Shown here: positions 37,351 through 48,979 of the stretch, piece by piece
How positions within the stretch are numbered: position 1 is the stretch's first letter
Layout: each line of letters begins with the position of its first letter
Assembly: GCA_025084515.1 (NCBI GenBank)
Contig: JAJAGP010001514.1
Location: 120,343-184,342 of the forward strand
DNA: 64,000 nucleotides
Direction of reading: 5' to 3'
Source of the DNA: Ancistrus triradiatus
Taxonomy: Eukaryota; Chordata; Actinopteri; Siluriformes; Loricariidae
Made by a program: the position numbers and the translations under genes
Notes under the pieces: model-generated
Database searches by the model: none
What the model saw: only the letters and a program-made list of their open reading frames with translations
What the model was told of the DNA's origin: nothing

Positions 37351-37874
37351 AGTACTGTGCAAAAGTCTTAGGCAACCATTAGAAATACCATTGTTTTAGC
37401 AGTGGTATAATGACCACATGTAATTATTTCTCAGTCTCTTTACTAGAATGGAACCAGAAAATGCAAGACATTTGTATGCAGGATTGAATAACTGAAAGCA
37501 GCTTCTACAGGCTACAGTGGCAAGTATTTAGTCTGACCGCCAACCCCCTTTACACTTGAGCAACAGCAGCATCTGGCAGCTTCATCAGGATGCCAAGTTG
37601 ACCCTTTTACAGTCTGAGGAAGCTTGATCAGGAATGGTCTTTTTGGAAGGGTAGCAGCCCAGAAACTTTTTCAGAAGGACAACAGGGTGAAAAGGCTAGG
37701 ATATGCTAAAGCTCACAAAGATTGGAGTGATGATCAGTGGAAAAGAGGATTATGAAGTGATGAATCCAAGTTTGAAAGTTTTGGGTCCAGTCATCAGTAA
37801 TATGTTATATATGGTCATTATAGCATTGCTAAAACAACAAATCTAATGGTGGCCTAAGACTTTTGCACAGTACT
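37351..37874 (+). mobile_element. Tc1 deletion derivative, longest of its family here
   Basis: Ends agtactgtgcaaaagtctta and ctaagacttttgcacagta. The interior holds the transposase remnant, including tgatcaggaatggtcttttt and aagattggagtgatgatcag. Confidence 0.88.
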
Positions 37875-40041
37875 GTAAATGTTAATCACATTTACTATGG
37901 ATAGTTTTATTAGATACCCTGATGAGCCAAAACATAATGCCCACTGAAGTGAAACAAACGTCCCATTACAACTGAACTTAGTAATTCAATTTTATCCTGG
38001 ACTGCTGAGCAGAACTACAGGACATGCCATGCAGATTCACCACAGGCACTACATTTCCCATAGTGCCCAAACATATTTCCAAAAGTTTGAACGCTTTCAG
38101 TCAGAGCCAGTTTCTTTCAGTTTTTTTTATGGTGTAATGTACATCTGCAAATATTTAAAAGAAAGTTAGACATGCTGCAGGTAAGGTAATGTGAGGAGGG
38201 CTCACAGTGTTTAGTTAATGCAATTACAAACAATTCTTTAGTATTAATTTGTTTCTCACCTCTCAAGGCAGAGTAACGCCCACTTTTAGTTAATCTATTT
38301 GGTGTTTAACAGGCTTTATGCACAAATGTGCCCCTATGACTGATTAGTAAGCAGAGGGTTACAGCTGTACCCCAGTACAACAAGTCCCCTGCTAAGTGAA
38401 AAGTTTGGGTTTCATAGTCGCCATATTGGATGTGGGGATAAATGAATAGTAATAAACTCCACGTTGGCTTTGTGACGATCTAGAGATCTCAATTATAGAT
38501 CTGGAAACGTCTTCATCATGTTTTGCTGCACATTTCTCTCTCCACATAAGACTCCTGCAGTCTAGGATAAATGGTTTTGCATTTTATTCAGTTTTTATGG
38601 ATTTATCATCCTGTACGCTTCTTAAGGGAACACGGCGTTATTGAAACAAGTCCTTGGCAAGACCGGGTCCCTTTAGAAACATGCAGGATGACGAATGTAA
38701 TTTCCATAAGACTCTTCACCTCCTTGCTGCCTTTCGAATCGTGCTTTAGGGAGTGTTTTGTATTCACGCAGCTCAGCAAAGTGTGGAAAAGCAGCTTGTC
38801 TACATGAGATGGGCCGTGAAATGTGAGAGAATGTATAAATGGATTGGGGCTGTGTCATTTTTAATGCATTGCGGATGATAGAGCACATTTCTGCTCTAAC
38901 CCTTACACTTGCAGCACCGTCATTGAATGCAAATCGCTATAGCTTGGTGGTTGGCGATTAACCTTTGGTTGACGTGGTTTCACTGCAAAGACTTCATTCC
39001 TGAATTGTTTGGATGGCGTTGAAATCCTGAAGGTTAGATGGTGTAATCTTAGAGTCGATCTTTGAATAGCTTTTATATTTGAGGTGCTGATACATTTGAT
39101 AGTTTAGCAGTGGTAGAAAATGAAGGCAGTTTTCCATTTCATATGGTTCTATACTCTGCGTTGTATTTCCACCATAGAAAGTCACACTCACTTTGATTTG
39201 TGGCAGCCAAATCTTTCTATTCATACTGAAGTATTCTGGTTGCTTTGTGCCATTATTTCAGTCACATTGGGAATTTCAGGGTTACCCTTGTTGTTGTTGT
39301 TGGTCCAAAAACCATAAATGATTCATACTAAAGATCCGGTGATTAATTGGGCGGTTTTCAGTGTGATCGGCTGATCAGTGTCATATAACTGATTCTGTCC
39401 CGGTCACATTTAGCTACACTTGTGCACTTGTGATGCCGACAGTAGTACAAACACAACCACTCATGAACAGCACATGCTTTGACTAACGTTAATTTAGAAT
39501 TCTCATGTGTGTATGGAGCTTTAAACTTAAACACTTAGTGCTCAGCCGCTCAGTGTCCATTTCCCAGTCCCAAAACTTTGTTTGGTTGGACTTGGTTGGT
39601 GTACGCTGTGTAAAAGTGCTAACTGAGAGGGGTCAGTTGCAATTCAGCGTCTTTGCTTGTACTTGTTCCCTTACACTAACTGGTAAAAGGCTCTTATCAA
39701 GGCTGCAATAAAGTAAATTTGAGCAAGACTTGAGTGATTGATATTTGTATGGCCAACGCCACAAAGCTAAAGCTAGTGAGAGAATAGAGCTAGGTACAAG
39801 CTAACGGCTCCTGCTGTCTTTCTTTAGCAGTGGTTTCTGTTTGCTGTCATTTATCATTTTTAGATAGAAAGAAAATCGGAATCGGCCAGTCATATATGAA
39901 GAAAATCAGAATCGCTGAGAAAATTGCAATCGGTGCATCTCTAATTCATGCATATGATTTTGTGAAGAATGAATCATGAGCCTTCTTCATTTTTCTGCTT
40001 CAAGTGGAATCAGCTGACTTCTGCTTACGCTCCTTCCACAG

Positions 40042-40237
40042 GTGACCACTCTGGTGAACACCAGCAACAAAGGACCCTCCAGTAAGAAGAAGGGCCGCTC
40101 CAAGAAAGCCCATGTTCTGGCTTTATCTGTGGAGCAGGCTACGCAGAACTTCTTGGACAAGGGCGAGCAGATTGCCAAGGACAGCCAGGACCTGAAGGAC
40201 GAGCTGATCGCGGCTGTGGAGGAAGTCCGCAAGCAAG
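40042..40237 (+). CDS. ctnna2: alpha-catenin (ctnna2-like) internal coding exon A, start of N-terminal domain
   Basis: The exon encodes 65 codons plus one base, beginning VTTLVNTSNKGPSSKKKGR and ending VRKQ-G. Alpha-catenin is the actin-linked partner of beta-catenin at cadherin junctions; the alphaN form is mainly neuronal. The acceptor is ctccttccacag before GTG (phase 0) and the donor is G|gtaagt (phase 1). The VTTLVNT start is where vertebrate alpha-catenins continue after the first coding exon, which ends near LLEPLVTQ. The basic SKKKGRSKKAH stretch, then VEQATQNFLDKGEQIAKDSQDL, is the beta-catenin-binding/dimerisation region. TSNKGPS and EQATQNFL match alphaN better than alphaE from memory. 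The call as alpha-catenin is very firm and the ctnna2 paralogue is strong. A tRNA-derived SINE starts only 44 bp after the donor. Confidence 0.95.
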
Positions 40238-40281
40238 GTAAGTGCTCTTAAGCCTATCCTGGAGAAACTCCTTTTAATTAT

Positions 40282-40467
40282 GGGACTGTGGTAGTCTAGT
40301 GGGTAAGGTACTGGACTATGGACCACAAGGTCCAGGTTTCAAATCCCGCCTCTGCCAAGCTGCCACTGTTGGGTCCTTGAGCCCTTAACCCACAATTGCT
40401 TGGGTTGTAAGATTGTATCAGTTGGAAGTCACTTTGGATAAGGGCGTCTGCTAAATGCTGTAAATGT
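40282..40467 (+). mobile_element. tRNA-derived SINE, 44 bp after exon A donor
   Basis: Head gggactgtggtagtctagtg, B box variant ggtttcaaatcc (one base inserted), tail gcgtctgctaaatgctgtaa. It lacks a few bases of the gagcaagaccc segment. Confidence 0.88.
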
Positions 40468-41327
40468 GCTCAGGAATACTCACTGGAACGTTGTGAGTTC
40501 AAATCTTGGCTCTGCCAAGCTTCTCTTGTCTCTTGAAGGTCATGAACTGCTGGGTTTTATTGCAAGTTTTCATTAGTGCTCCTTTGACACCTGCAACAAT
40601 AGCAGTTGCTTGATTACGTACACCAACTGCATAAAACCACTGCTTCTCGATCAGTCTCATGTATGTACAGGACCACAGCAACAGCCAGAGGCAGAGAGAG
40701 TAGTGCATGACGCGAAAGTATACCTGGGCACCTCAGTACTGCTACTGATATAATGGAGTTTTATGGTAGCCTTTTTTACTTTTTTCACGACTTCATTTCT
40801 TTCTCGTAAGGACATATAAAAAGCTAAATTAACAGCAGTAATGCTATCTGGCCATATATATGTTATATGACATTTGTTATTAGATTTATGAAACACACTG
40901 TTGTGTTCTGGTGGATTTTGGTAGATTTTGTGGCCTGTTTGGTATTTTCCCCTATAATAAATATAGTTTTCTGTCGTCTGGCCTGATCTTCCAGGTCCAG
41001 ATTTTTGGACCTAAACATCTGGAGCTATTTGCCATCTGACAGCCATAGAAAATGAATGGAGTTAAAAGGACATGCTTGTTTTGTGCTAATGACTAGGAAA
41101 GCTTTTAACAAATAAAGGGCTGGACATAACACAGGCTTAAAAGACTAAATATTTATCTGTACAATATTGCCACTAATTACTTGAACAACATCCTCCACCA
41201 ATTTCCACAATTAACTAACCAAAGCCTCCAGACTGCCCAGTTCTGCACTCCTGCATTTAATGTCCTATTTTTGAAAACGGATTTATGTTCACCTTATATC
41301 CTTATGTAGTTCAATATAACATACTGT

Positions 41328-41518
41328 ACTGTTCAGAAGTCTTAGGCCACCATTAGATTTGTTGTTTTAGCAATGCTGTAAGTACCCTAATTGTATAAAC
41401 CTTGGAAAACTCCATAATACTGTTTTCCACTGATCTTCATTCCAATCTTTGTGAGCTTATCTTTTCACCCTGTTACCCTTATGAAAAGGTGGTTTCTTGG
41501 TGGCTACCCTTCCAAATG
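41328..41518 (-). mobile_element. Tc1 derivative, truncated
   Basis: actgttcagaagtcttaggc at the left, then reversed transposase words ccactgatcttcattccaat and ggtggctacccttcc; the right end is missing. Confidence 0.75.
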
Positions 41519-41835
41519 TTATGTTATATTATTTTATTATTCAATTATTATATTATGTCTGTGTATATCAGCCTATGGGTGTGATTTCAGGCACTCCCTC
41601 ATTTCAGGTGTCGCTGTCCCAGTGATAAGACATGCCAAGTCTGTGTTTGCCTCAGTGGCTTTAAAGTTTCACTTTATTGTTACTTATTTCATGTACTTTT
41701 ATTTCAGTTATTTCATGTCTTTAGTGATATTATGTATTGTATTACATTCCTTTGCTTTATATTGATGCTTCTAATCATTAATTACATACAAATATAGGCT
41801 TAAAAACAATCATTTGAAACAATCTTGAAACAGTT

Positions 41836-41868
41836 AAGTTCAAGTTCCGAGGTTCCACTGTACATGGT
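41836..41868. repeat. solo end of the GGTACCTCGG repeat family
   Basis: ttccgaggttccactgtaca resembles the terminal repeat only. Confidence 0.4.
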
Positions 41869-42417
41869 AAAAGTGAATATGTAAATTAGGTTACACAGGA
41901 TGGTTTCAAGACCCTTTCATTTCTGGACTGATTGAAACGCGTGAAAAGGTTCTGGGCATCCCATTTGAACGTTAAGAAATAGCTCAAAGCAAACACAGGT
42001 TGAAAATTCAAAGTGTTTGTAGATGAAGAAATAGCACTACTTAGCATGCATTCCCCTCTTTTAAACTTTAAGCAAGTGCTCTAGTGGCTCAGAGATGAAA
42101 AGCTTCCTGCTGAGAATAAGATGTTGCCAGTCATTTCTTAACTGGAAGGCAATACCCAAGTGAGTCACATGCTCTACAGCTCGACGCATACAGAGTCAAA
42201 AAGGGGCAAAGGAACACCTAATTATCACAGAGGTGAAATAAATTGGCTTTAATAATGAAATATTATCCAACTGTAACCTATTTTGTTTTCTTAGACGTTC
42301 TACCGCTGTTATAACACTCAAATGTATTTCAGTGTGTAGATGTGTCTTTAAGAGTAATTATCTTTTAACACAGGAAAGTATCTAAAGCAATATTTTTCTA
42401 GTTTTTAGTACCAAAAA

Positions 42418-42490
42418 AGCTTCCTAAGGTAGTGCTGGGGGTTGAATCCTGGACTTTCTGGTCTGTAGTCCAGCACAGCACCATTACAGT
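42418..42490 (-). repeat. tRNA-derived SINE fragment
   Basis: ggttgaatcctggactttct and gtctgtagtccagcac match the reversed head region only. Confidence 0.5.
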
Positions 42491-42900
42491 TCCACCATGA
42501 ATCAGCCACACCAGTACTGGAGCATAGAAAGGAGTACTGGAGCATGTTGAGTTTCCACAGCCAAGGAGCCCAATGCAAGCATAAGGTGACCATGGTTAAT
42601 ACAAAGCGTTGGCTAACACCACCATTTAATTCTGGGGTGGTTGAAAGACTGAAGTGATGTATTAAGTTTCACTCTTTGGCACTAATGTAGCGATTGGAGG
42701 CTTGGAGGCTTCTAACTCTGGGTTGTAGAAGGCTCACAAAGTGAGCTCAGTTAAGGAATAGTTTGGTATGCAAGCCATGATCTCAACTCAGTCAACCTCG
42801 TGAGTTCAATGCACTGGTTCCTAAATTGTGATCCATGAGCCATGTTCCAAAATCCAGTGAAACCATGGTTTTGGCTTGATGTACAGATGCTGAGCTTCTT

Positions 42901-43098
42901 GACTGTGGTAGCCTAGCGGTTAAGGTACTGGACTATGGACCAAAAGTTCCAGGGTTCAAATCCCACCTCTGCCAAGCTGCCACTGTTGGGTCCTTGAGCA
43001 AGGCCCTTAACCCACAATTGCTTGGATTGTAAGATTGTATCAACTGTAAGTCGCTCTGGATAAGGATGTCTGCTAAATGCTGTAAATGTTAAATGTAA
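42901..43098 (+). mobile_element. tRNA-derived SINE, full length
   Basis: gactgtggtagcctagcggt head with A box, ggttcaaatcc B box, tail aaatgctgtaaatg. Confidence 0.9.
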
Positions 43099-44186
43099 TG
43101 TAATGCTGAGTGTCCACAAACTTTGGGCTGTATACCACATCATTTCCTTCTCCTTGGTAAAACTGTAAAGTTCAGAAACTCCTTTATTTGTTGAAGTAAT
43201 TAGAAGTGGTGTAGTCCTGTGTATCTCATAAATATGATAACTGAGAGCACATAGCCCATTATTCAGGCAGCCTTATTACCAGCTCTGCTGAGTCTCTGCA
43301 ATAAAAACCCGCAGGTCTCTAGTGCATGGAGCTTTTTAGACCGAAAGGCTTTGGGCTTTTTTTCAGATTTTACAGCTTAGCAAGCATCTGGCCTGTGCTG
43401 CTGATTCTATTAATTGTCTAAACCTGTAATTATGCGTTTAACTGATTTTAATTAGATGAGCACAATTTCTTTCACCATAGCTCTTTAGTTTTAACTTTAT
43501 CTCTGTCCCATCTCTCCTCAGCCTTATTTGGACTGTATTAGTTTCTTAGTCTGTAATAAAATTAGCTTGACTCCTCTGCGATAAAACTCATATAAGGTTG
43601 GCTGAAGTTTGCGTCTGGTGCCCATAACCTCACTTATTCCAGGAAAGAGATGCTTAGAGAGGGATGATGCTTATCTGAACCTCAGCCGTCATCATACTGA
43701 GCTTCTAGTGCACTAGATAGATTTCATCAGCGCTGATGTTTGTTTTATGCAGTGCACATTTAAAGTGAGTAGGAAACCACTTGGAACAGAATACAAAAAA
43801 CGAGACTGATCCATTTGTTTGGATAATAAATAGCACAGAATCTAGGTAAATATCAGCAGTGAGGATACATTTATAGAAGTAAATGAATTTAAAACATCTG
43901 AAAATTAAGTTGGTAAATGATTTTGTCTGTAATGGACTACCTTTAGTCACCTATTATATAAAGTGTAGTAAATATATGTAATAGTAGCTTAATAGTAGCA
44001 GATGGTGGGATGAACTGCCACTGGATGTCTGATTGGCTAAGGCCGAATTGGAAAAACTCACACCTTTGTTACTATATTGTTTTTTCCTGCATTATCTGCT
44101 GACAGTTTTCGTTAGATGGTGTTATTGGGCTGTAGGCCAGTTGTACTAGCATGAGGTAATGTCTACTAAGGAGAATGCAAAGCACT

Positions 44187-44415
44187 GCTGTGGGTCACTC
44201 TGGATAAGGGCGTCTGCTAAATGCTGTAAATGTATTCTTTTGTGAGCAGTGCAAGAATTTCTGACTCTCAGATCATCCTCATGATGTCTACAGTCCACAG
44301 ATACAGACTTACATGGTCCCCAAAAGCCAACCAGTAGCATCTTGGCAGTGCTAGGCCTTCAACCCTCAACGTCCTGGTCAATACTTCAGTTAACCACTGC
44401 ACCATCACTGTCCCT
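44187..44415. repeat. two SINE fragments in opposite orientation
   Basis: 44187-44232 is a + strand tail (ctctggataagggcgtctgc). 44338-44415 is a decayed minus-strand head (cttggcagtgctaggccttc...ccactgcaccatcactgtcc). Confidence 0.55.
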
Positions 44416-44581
44416 TATGGTCACTTATTTTCTCTTCTAAGCAGCATTCAGAACAGTTCTGGTTTTGTTAAATGTCTTATTATTTTAATTCTCTAATTTG
44501 ATCTCTTATTTTTAGCCTGCCTTCCTCTGTTAGGATAACGAGCCGAATTTATACATGTTTATGCATATATTTTTATATATA

Positions 44582-44655
44582 CTGCTCAAAAAAATAAAGG
44601 GAGCACTTGGAGTTATATTGTGTTGTTTAAGTGTTCCCTTTATGTTTTTGAGCAG
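44582..44655. mobile_element. miniature palindromic element, copy 3 (74 bp)
   Basis: ctgctcaaaaaaataaaggg to ttatgtttttgagcag, flanked by TATA; closely matches 34691-34763. Confidence 0.85.
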
Positions 44656-44818
44656 TATATATAGCGTATCTTACGCATGCTTAATACTGAACTTGACCTC
44701 GACCACACCTTTTCCTCACTACATTTCCCAGCGCTCATGCACTGCTGACATCCATATCTACACAGGATAGTATCGTAATGCATAATGTAACGTAAACATG
44801 CTCAAAACACGATGATAC

Positions 44819-45012
44819 AGTACAGACCGCTCTACCAAACACTCGTTAAACTCACTGGTTCATGATGCATTTAAATTATGATGGATTTGTTGAACATATC
44901 CCCATCATAAATCAGGGAGCACCTGTACAATACAACTCCATTAATGCTGATACTGCCTTATTTTCTATATTAAATAATTTGTGGGGGTCTGGAACGGATT
45001 AATTCAATTTAC
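44819..45012 (+). repeat. fragment of the GGTACCTCGG repeat family (left arm of an inverted pair)
   Basis: tgatggatttgttgaacata, ataaatcagggagcacctgt and tgtgggggtctggaacgg match the interior of 33577-34259. The first 82 bp are mirrored at 46703-46784. Confidence 0.75.
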
Positions 45013-45140
45013 ATTATTCCTTATATATATATATATACATATATATTACTATATATATATATATATATATAGATATATAGAATAATATATTATATGTGTA
45101 TATATATATATCTATATATATATATAATATATATATATAC
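45013..45140 (+). repeat. (TA)n microsatellite
   Basis: TA-rich run directly before the Tc1 element's left end. Confidence 0.9.
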
Positions 45141-46694
45141 AGTGGGTTGCAAAAATTATTTAGTCAGCCACTGATTGTGCAAGTTCTCCGACTTAGAAAG
45201 ATGAGAGAGTCTGATAATGTTCATCATAGGTACACTTCAACTATGAGAGACAAAATGAGAATTGTAGGATTGTAGGATTTTTAAAAGAATTTAATTGTAA
45301 ATCATGGTGGAAAATATAGTATTTGGTCACCCACAAAAACAGCAAAGATTTCTGGCTCTCACAGACTGTAATAACTTTTTTTAGAAGCTCTTCTGTCTCC
45401 ACTCGTTACCTGTATTAAATGGCACCTGTTTGACCTCGTTTTATCTGTATAATAGAAACCTGTCCACAGCCTCAAACAGTCAGACTCCAAAAACTCAACC
45501 ATGGCCAAGACCAAAGAGCTGTTGAAGGACACCAAGGAAGAAAATTGTAGACCTCACCAGGCTGGGAAAAGTGAATCTACAATAGGCAAGCAGGTTGGTG
45601 TGAATAAATCAACTGTGGGAGCAAATTGTAAGACATACAAGACCATTGATATCTCTCCCTCAATCTGGGGCTCCACGCAAGATCTCATCCCGTGGGGTAA
45701 AAATGATCATGAGAACGGTGAAGCACAAAATCCCAGAACTACACGGAGGGACCTGATGAATGACCTGCAGAGAGCTGGGGACCAAAGTAAAACAAAGGCT
45801 ACCATCAGTAACACACTACGCCGAGAGGGACTCAGATCCTGCAGTGCCAGGCGTGTCCCCCCCCCCTGCTTAAGCCAGTACATGTCCAGGCCTACCTGAA
45901 GTTTGCCAGAGAGCATATGGATGATCCAGAAGAGGATTTGGGAGAATATCATGTGGTCAGATGAACCAAATAGAACTTTTTGGTAAAAACTCAAGTCGTC
46001 GTGTTTGGAGGAAGAAGAATTCTAAGTTGCACCACACCTACTGTGAAGCATGGGGGTGGAAACCTCATGCTTTGGGGCTGTTTTTCTGCAAAGAGGACAG
46101 GACGACTGATCCGTGTTAAGGGAAGAATGAACGGGGCCATGTATCGTGAGATTTTAAGCCAAAACCTCCTTCCATCAGTGAGAGCATTGAAGATGGAACG
46201 TGGCTGGGTCTCCCAGCATGACAATGGTCCTAAATGACCCGTATAAAGGATTTCAAGGTCCTGGAGTGGCCTAGCCAGTCTCCAGACCTCAACCCCATAG
46301 AAAATTTGTGGAGGGAGTTGAAAGTCCGTGTTGCCCCAAAACATCACTGCTCTAGAGGAGATCTGCATGGAGGAATGGGCCAAAGTACCAGCTACAGTGT
46401 GTGCCAACCTGGTGAAGACTTACAGGAATGTTTGACCTCTGTCATTGCCAACAAAGGTTATGTTACAAAGTATTGAGTTGAACCAAATGTATTGACTAAA
46501 TACTTATTTTCCACCATGATTTCCAACTAAATTCTTTAAAAATTCTACAATGTGATTTGTTGAAATTTTTTTTTCTCGTTTTGTCTCTCATAGTAGAAGT
46601 GTACCTAAGATGAAAGTTACAGATCTCTCTCATCTTTCTAAGTAGGAGGACTTGCACAATCAGTGGCTGACTAAATACTTTTTTGCCCCACTGT
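45139..46694 (+). mobile_element. nearly full-length Tc1-like transposon, inactivated
   Basis: About 1.55 kb with roughly 200-bp inverted ends. The left (acagtgggttgcaaaa, ttagtcagccactgattgtg) mirrors the right (cacaatcagtggctgactaa, ttttgccccactgta). Both ends adjoin TA-rich sequence, as expected for a TA-specific element. The transposase inside is broken into several frames. Confidence 0.93.
45501..46476 (+). pseudogene. Tc1-like transposase, frameshifted
   Basis: The reading starts at ATG 45501 (MAKTKELLKDTKEENC) and carries the paired helix-turn-helix DNA-binding region (GKQVGVNKSTVG), then NPRTTRRDLMNDLQRAG and a stop at 45897. The first catalytic Asp lies in MWSDEP near 45950. After a frameshift, 45980-46237 has VKHGGGNLMLWGCFSAK and QHDNGPK (second Asp) before a stop. 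A second shift leads to 46234-46476 with EWPSQSPDLNPIENLWRELK (third acidic residue, Glu) and SVIANKGYVTKY at the end. All three DDE residues persist, but at least two frameshifts and in-frame stops rule out an intact enzyme. It was probably active in the lineage not very long ago. Confidence 0.93.
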
Positions 46695-46702
46695 ATATAT
46701 AT

Positions 46703-46784
46703 GATATGTTCAACAAATCCATCATAATTTAAATGCATCATGAACTGGTGAGTTTAACGAGTGTTTGGTCGAGCGGTCTGTACT
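46703..46784 (-). repeat. right arm of an 82-bp inverted pair around the Tc1 element
   Basis: gatatgttcaacaaatccat to gagcggtctgtact is the reverse complement of 44819-44900 with about three mismatches. Confidence 0.85.
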
Positions 46785-46884
46785 CTATCATATATAATAT
46801 CATATATAATATTTAAATTACTTTGATGTTCAGAAACACTTAAGTGCAAAGAAATAGGAAATCAGCAAGGAGGCAAACACTTTC

Positions 46885-47325
46885 TCAAACCACTGTATAC
46901 ACACAGTATTCAGTATTCACTAAACAGTACGCACAACGTCCCCGGGTGATGTACTGCATCGGGAGACATTTTTAAGTATGCAAGCAAAGCACACTATCCC
47001 TTCTCATGATGCAACTGGAGCAGCGGAGGCGTTTGGAGCTGAGGAAGAAAAAATGATGGACAGCAGGGAGGCAGCTGTTTGCAAGTGTAAATAAGATATA
47101 AGGAGAAAAAATACTAATTACAAATAATGTGGTTATATAGAGCTCTGTTTGCTAAGGGGGTGGTGCCATGGGTCAGATGGTGGGAGTGCGCCTGCGGTTC
47201 TGTGCATACTGCACAATCGCCTACTGAAAGACCGTCCGGCTTTAGCAGTGCATACTGGAGCGAATCTAGTACGTACTGTTTATGTATGCCATTTTGGACG
47301 CAGCCCAAGTCTCAAAAAGGGACTG
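46885..47325. repeat. possible hAT-like MITE
   Basis: Ends cagtattcagtattcactaa and tatgccattttggacgcagc resemble a fish repeat family with short mirrored ends. Recognition is from memory and weak. Confidence 0.35.
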
Positions 47326-48647
47326 CTCCTTGATTGAGCTTCTATTCACGTTATCCCTTAATTATTTTGTTTCATCTGAGTTCAGACGACTGACTCCAGT
47401 TTACTCAGGTATTTAACTGGTTAAATAATCACCTGAAATATCCTTCAGGAAAAGCTGTAATATCTTCCGGTAATACTGTACACTGCCATGACTGAGTCAA
47501 AAACAACCCGAGAGGTCAGGATTTTGCACAGCAGCCACATCGTTTAAGTAACTAATGAACTGTTGCATCGATTTATTCTCTTAATGTTGCTTTGTTGTTT
47601 TTGCGTAATGAGAATTTAATCATTATAGCAACTGGCGGTTTAATTCTTTCATTATAGATGAGAGATAAGGGGAATAATAATGGATAATAACTTTGCCGCG
47701 TGAGCTTTGAATTAGCCACGGTGCAGCCTGGATCTCAGCTTATCCAGATGTCTTTAACGAGCAACATGTTATGGTAATAAATGAGGAATTTTAGCCTGTG
47801 TAAAAAGTTTAATCTTATATCGTAATCACTTTGTTCTCGAATATCGATTACCAAATGCTGACAGCTTCTGATCACGTTGCATTTTCACTGGAGTGTTTTT
47901 CCCAAATAAGGCCTCTAGGGCTGGTTCCTGGCCCAATCAGCCTTAATGGAGCTGCTTTGAAGTTGCCTTAATTAAGCCTGTTTTGCAGTTTTTCCATATC
48001 ATTTTTAAAATCCCAGGGTCGAGCAGAGCAAACTGCATCCAAAGCAGTTCAGCTCTGGAACGTCAGCTTCAGATGGAACGTCTTAATGTTTCTGGTGTCC
48101 CACGCAGTAGCCATGCTCGCTTTATTGAAGCATTAACAATTTAACGAAAGCCAGAGGGACAGATTGTAGTAATGAGAGAGGACAAAAGAAAGTGTGAGTG
48201 AATAAAAACAGAATGGAAGTATGGCTCTTAGAATGGATTTTGCCGCTCTTGTAATTCTGCTCACCGTGAAGAGTTATTCCGAGACGTTTACTCCGGGTTC
48301 CAAAGCACTCGCCATTTGATCCGCTCCACTGAAGCCGGCCACGCTTAGCTAGAGGAAGGAGCAGATGTATTACAGGCTTTCTGTAGGAGAGACTGATCTT
48401 CATATTTCATACAGCAAAGATGGTGTTTCAGGATGCAGGTGTCACGTAATCACCCCTACACACAGGGCTTCACGTCTTTAATAATAATAATAAAGAAAAA
48501 AGTCTTTATTGTGTCATTCAAAAATCCCATAAAGGTCAATAAGGTTCATTTACAGGTTTGTTTTCAATTCAATGTGTAAAAATTTCAGATTCAGCCAGGT
48601 TTTTTTGACACCTCACCAGTGTCTGTTGTTGAAACATTACATGCTGT

Positions 48648-48859
48648 ACTGTGCAAAAGTCTTAGGCCACCATAGGAGCATATCTTTGCCTTTTAACCCT
48701 GTTCCCCTTCCAAAGAAGTGGTTTCTTGGCTGCTACCCTTTCAAAAAGACCATTCCTGATCAAGGTTCTTCAGACTGTACCACAATATGGTCATTTTACC
48801 ATTGCTAACACAATGAAATATCTAATCTAATGGTGACCTAAGACTTTTGCACGGTACTG
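48648..48859 (-). mobile_element. Tc1 deletion derivative, shortest complete copy
   Basis: ctgtgcaaaagtcttaggcc at the left and gacttttgcacggtactgt at the right, with only about 210 bp between; reversed transposase words are still visible (tggctgctaccctttcaaaa). Confidence 0.85.
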
Positions 48860-48979
48860 TACATATGTTCAGTTCTACATTCTAAGCTTGGAAGAGTTCT
48901 GTTATATGAGACTTTTTTCTCACCACTAGCACCCCTGTATTCTTATTTATTTCTTTATAATCTGTAAAAAGTGCTATAT

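Larger units (their letters stand above)
1..40041 (+). other. ctnna2 upstream intron (incomplete, at least 40 kb)
   Basis: No conserved coding exon was recognised here on either strand. The first coding exon of alpha-catenin (ending near LLEPLVTQ) was looked for by eye and not found. The interval is dominated by mobile-element relics listed separately. The larger stretches in which I recognise nothing are 1-467, 1937-2440, 3720-4540, 5540-6630, 7800-9690, 12900-13925, 14870-15490, 16380-18000, 18910-19528, 20700-22340, 24000-24840, 24965-26270, 27830-28870, 30125-31150, 31950-32740, 33100-33576, 34870-36130, 36450-37350 and 37880-40041. Long introns near the 5' end are typical of this gene family. 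Confidence 0.8.

Noticed and set aside
1..40041. First coding exon of ctnna2
   Set aside because: Looked for the sequence leading to LLEPLVTQ by eye on the + strand without success; short exons can be missed, but nothing could be supported.
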